From positions 548,210-612,209 of the forward strand of contig NZ_JJMN01000046.1 of the NCBI RefSeq assembly GCF_000696385.1: a stretch of 64,000 nt of DNA. Reading direction: 5' to 3'. The translations under genes were made by a program, and so were the position numbers. The stretch comes from Vibrio metoecus (GTDB lineage: Bacteria > Pseudomonadota > Gammaproteobacteria > Enterobacterales > Vibrionaceae). This document shows positions 61,625 through 64,000 of the stretch, piece after piece. Below the pieces are notes generated by a model. The model searched no databases. It had not been told where the DNA came from and saw only the letters and a list, made by a program, of their open reading frames with translations. How positions within the stretch are numbered: position 1 is the first letter of the stretch; each line of letters starts with the position of its first letter.

Positions 61625-64000
61625 ATGGAATCTCAAGTCGTCACTCAACCAGTAACCGTAACCAACGTGGTTGGGTATGTCGTTGCCGTTAATGCACAAG
61701 GCCAAGCGCGAACGGTGAATACAGGGGATGTACTGCAACCGGGTGACATTCTTATTACAGTCAACCACTCAGAAGTGGCGTTGCAGACCCAACAAGGCAC
61801 CGTGCAAGTGGATGCGAACTGTGTGGCTTGTTTACCTGTCTCTTTAGATGGTCAGCCTGAGGTTCAAGCCGCACCCGTTCAAGGTGAAATCAACGTAGAT
61901 CTTAGCGCAGCTTGATACAGCGAATTTTGATGAACAAGCCATCGCCGCGATTCAACAAGCGATTTTAGATGGTGTTGACCCGACAACCGCATTAGAAGCG
62001 GCAGCCGCTGGTGGTAATGCGACCGGTTCTGCTAACGAAGGTGCGGTGACCATTGCCTATAATTACCCCGAAGTGCTTGCCAGCACGGCATTTGATACTC
62101 ACGGTTTTAATCAAACCTTTTCGACAACTCAAACTTTCGTTAACCCACTGCGCTTTGCCGCAGGTGGTGAAAGCCTGAGTTCGCAAGTCACCGAAGGCTC
62201 TTTGTCACTTGGCACTTATCCGCAAACGTCGACGGTCACTACGTTAATTACGGCTGGTAGCCTTGCGCTACTGCCCGCCTCCTTTGTGCCTGAAGCGGCC
62301 TTTTTAACCTCGCTGCTTGCCGAACTGAACCAAGACATTACCTCTTCCGGCCAACCTGTGGTTTTCCGTTATGATGCCGCGACCAATAGCATTATTGGTG
62401 AGCAAAACGGTAGCACGGTATTAAGTATTGCGATCAGCGCAGAATCTGTCGGTCGAGACTTGAACTTGACCGTCACGACAACGCTGAGTCAACCGATTGA
62501 CCATCTACCTTCGGTGGGTGGTGGTTTGGTTTCGATCAGTGGTGATCAAATTTCAATTGCACTTCAACTAACGGGAACCGACAGTAACGGCAACGTGATC
62601 CAAGCTCCGATTGATGTGGTTGTGGCCATCAATGATGGTAGCGCGCCGGTGATGGTCGATGAACCCACCCTCAGCCTGAATGAAAATGATCTACCCGCGG
62701 GATCGGATGGCGCGGATTCACTGACCGTGTCTGGGCAGTTTGATACCCAGCTAGGCTCCGATCAGGTTGCGTCTTATCAAATTGACCCGAATAGCGCTAA
62801 CCCTATTGCAGGATTGACCTCACAAGGTGAAGCGGTGATCTTAGGTGAGCCCACATTTATCGATGGTAATCGAGTGTATCAAGCCACCGCGGGCGGCCGT
62901 GATATTTTCCAACTGACGCTCAATGCTGACGGCAGTTACCAGTTTGTATTGCAAGGCACACTGGATCATGCTGTGGGCAGTGATGCATTAACTATCAGCT
63001 TGCCGATTGTCGCGATTGATTACGATAATGACAGTTCAGCGCCAGGCAGTTTGAACATCGAAATCCAAGACGATAAGCCTGTAATTACGGGTGTTGAGCC
63101 CCTCACCGTGGCTGAGAAAACACTAGATACAGGCTCGATTGGTGGTGGCGCAAGTTTGGTTGCCGATGGCAATTTTACTACCACTCAAGGCTCAGATGGT
63201 GTGGTGTCTTATCGTTTAGACAGCCTAACGGACGCCGTAGCCGGTATTACGTCAGGTGGTGTTGCAGTGACATTGAGCGAATCGCTCGATGCTAACGGTA
63301 ATTACACTTATACCGCGACGGCTGGTGGCGAGGCTGTATTTACTCTGTTGCTTAACCAAGATGGGAGCTACCGCTTTACCTTACAAGGCTCACTCGATCA
63401 CGCGCTCAACAGCGATGAGTTGTTGGTCAATTTCACCGTAGTCGCAACTGATTTTGATGGTGATACAGCAAGCATAACCTTGCCAGTGACAGTGAAGGAC
63501 GACAAACCCTATTTCACCAATGTTACCAGTTTGAACGTTCATGAAAACGATCTGCCGCAAGGTTCTGATGTGACGAAAGAACCACTCACCGCGAGTGGTC
63601 AGTTTGAATTAGTGCAGGGCTCGGATCGCGTAGCGAGCTTCACGCTCGATAGCAGTGTCAATCCTGTACAAGGGCTGACTTCAAATGGCGTGGCGGTGAC
63701 GCTGTCAGCGCCTGTCGATGATGGTCATGGCAACCTGACTTACACCGCGATGGCGGGCTCAGTCACTGTCTTTACCTTGACCCTCGAATACCGATGGCAC
63801 CTACAGCTTTACGCTGGCAGCGCCGGTTGACCATGCGCTCAATAGCAACGATTTAACGCTCAATTTCAAAGTGATTGCCACCGATTTTGATGGTGACAGC
63901 GACAGCATAGTGTTGCCCGTCAAAATCAATGATGACAAGCCTTACTTCACCAATGTGCAGGGCTTGTACGTACATGAAAACGATCTGCCACAAGGCTCAG
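61625..64000 (+). CDS. craA: Giant RTX adhesin with retention module, CraA-type (3' end outside window; two frame breaks)
   Basis: N-terminal retention module (residues 1-125: VTNVVGYVVAVNAQGQ, VLQPGDILITVNHSEV), ending in LEAAAAGG, a likely LapG protease cleavage site. A spacer follows, then tandem repeats of about 143 residues (T1SS-143 type), four started here: each has ENDLPxGSD, GLTSxGVAVTL, TYTATAGG, FTLTLNxDGSYxFTL, LDHA-N-SDxL and ATDFDGD. Frame breaks near 61910 and 63786; dropping one base in each restores the protein (DLSALDTANFDEQ and LTLNTDGTYSFTL). Exported by type I secretion and held at the surface until cleaved under cyclic di-GMP control. Confidence 0.9.

Noticed and set aside
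62659..64000. Regular repeats that could suggest a CRISPR or satellite array
   Set aside because: They are in-frame protein repeats of about 430 bases in the adhesin gene, with diverged copies.

Overview
The window is from a gammaproteobacterium of the Vibrio cholerae clade, most likely the second chromosome. The evidence is the combination and order of tonB1-exbB1-exbD1-hutBCD, hutWXZ, gnd-pgl-zwf, kbl-tdh, pbpG, ompW, hapA, volA-fadL and a very large RTX adhesin with a retention module. HapA is full length but differs at many positions from the V. cholerae O1 protein as I remember it, so a sister species (V. mimicus, V. metoecus) or a divergent V. cholerae is plausible.

Layout. 1-7.5 kb: a MOSC/ferredoxin-reductase fusion (cut by the window start), an Mlp37-type chemoreceptor, a regulator-like cupin protein, an acyltransferase, a secreted leucine-rich-repeat-like protein, a YfcZ protein and a TetR regulator. 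7.6-14.9 kb: haem uptake and use. tonB1-exbB1-exbD1-hutB-hutC-hutD and hutW-hutX-hutZ diverge from a shared Fur-box region. 15-22 kb: a second chemoreceptor, glycerate kinase, a lipoprotein, a small outer-membrane barrel, a DsbA-like protein and a metallo-beta-lactamase-fold protein. 22.3-26 kb: the oxidative pentose phosphate genes. 26.4-32.8 kb: an HD-GYP phosphodiesterase, a PHP phosphatase, cytochrome b562, and a DUF2946 plus PepSY membrane pair. 32.8-38.1 kb: glyoxalase-like protein, LysR regulator, O-acetylhomoserine sulfhydrylase and the threonine degradation pair kbl-tdh.

38.15-42.5 kb is an accessory island between tdh and pbpG. In V. cholerae O1, as I recall it, tdh is followed by the mak toxin genes. 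Here the slot holds an orphan LexA box, short direct repeats, an AT-rich abortive-infection (putAbiC-like) gene with a frameshift, the C-terminal remnant of a tyrosine integrase, and a second accD (acetyl-CoA carboxylase beta subunit) divergent from its own LysR regulator. The accD paralogue is altered in two otherwise conserved active-site stretches, including the position linked to andrimid resistance. It is the most interesting candidate in the window.

42.5-53.3 kb: pbpG, ompW with a perfect FNR site, hapA, the surface lysophospholipase volA with fadL, and a periplasmic alpha-amylase. 53.6-61.3 kb: an aldo/keto reductase, then a tightly coupled seven-gene operon (secreted protein, LolD-like ATPase, FtsX-type permease, LolA-like protein, outer-membrane barrel, LytS-type kinase, LytTR regulator) that looks like a dedicated envelope transport system with its own regulators. 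61.6 kb to the end: the start of the giant adhesin (CraA-type).

Sequence quality. I count 19 single-base reading-frame breaks in 16 genes. More than half lie in short homopolymer runs, and removing or adding one base restores a conserved protein. Most are probably sequencing or assembly errors rather than true pseudogenes. Such genes are given here as single features spanning the break.
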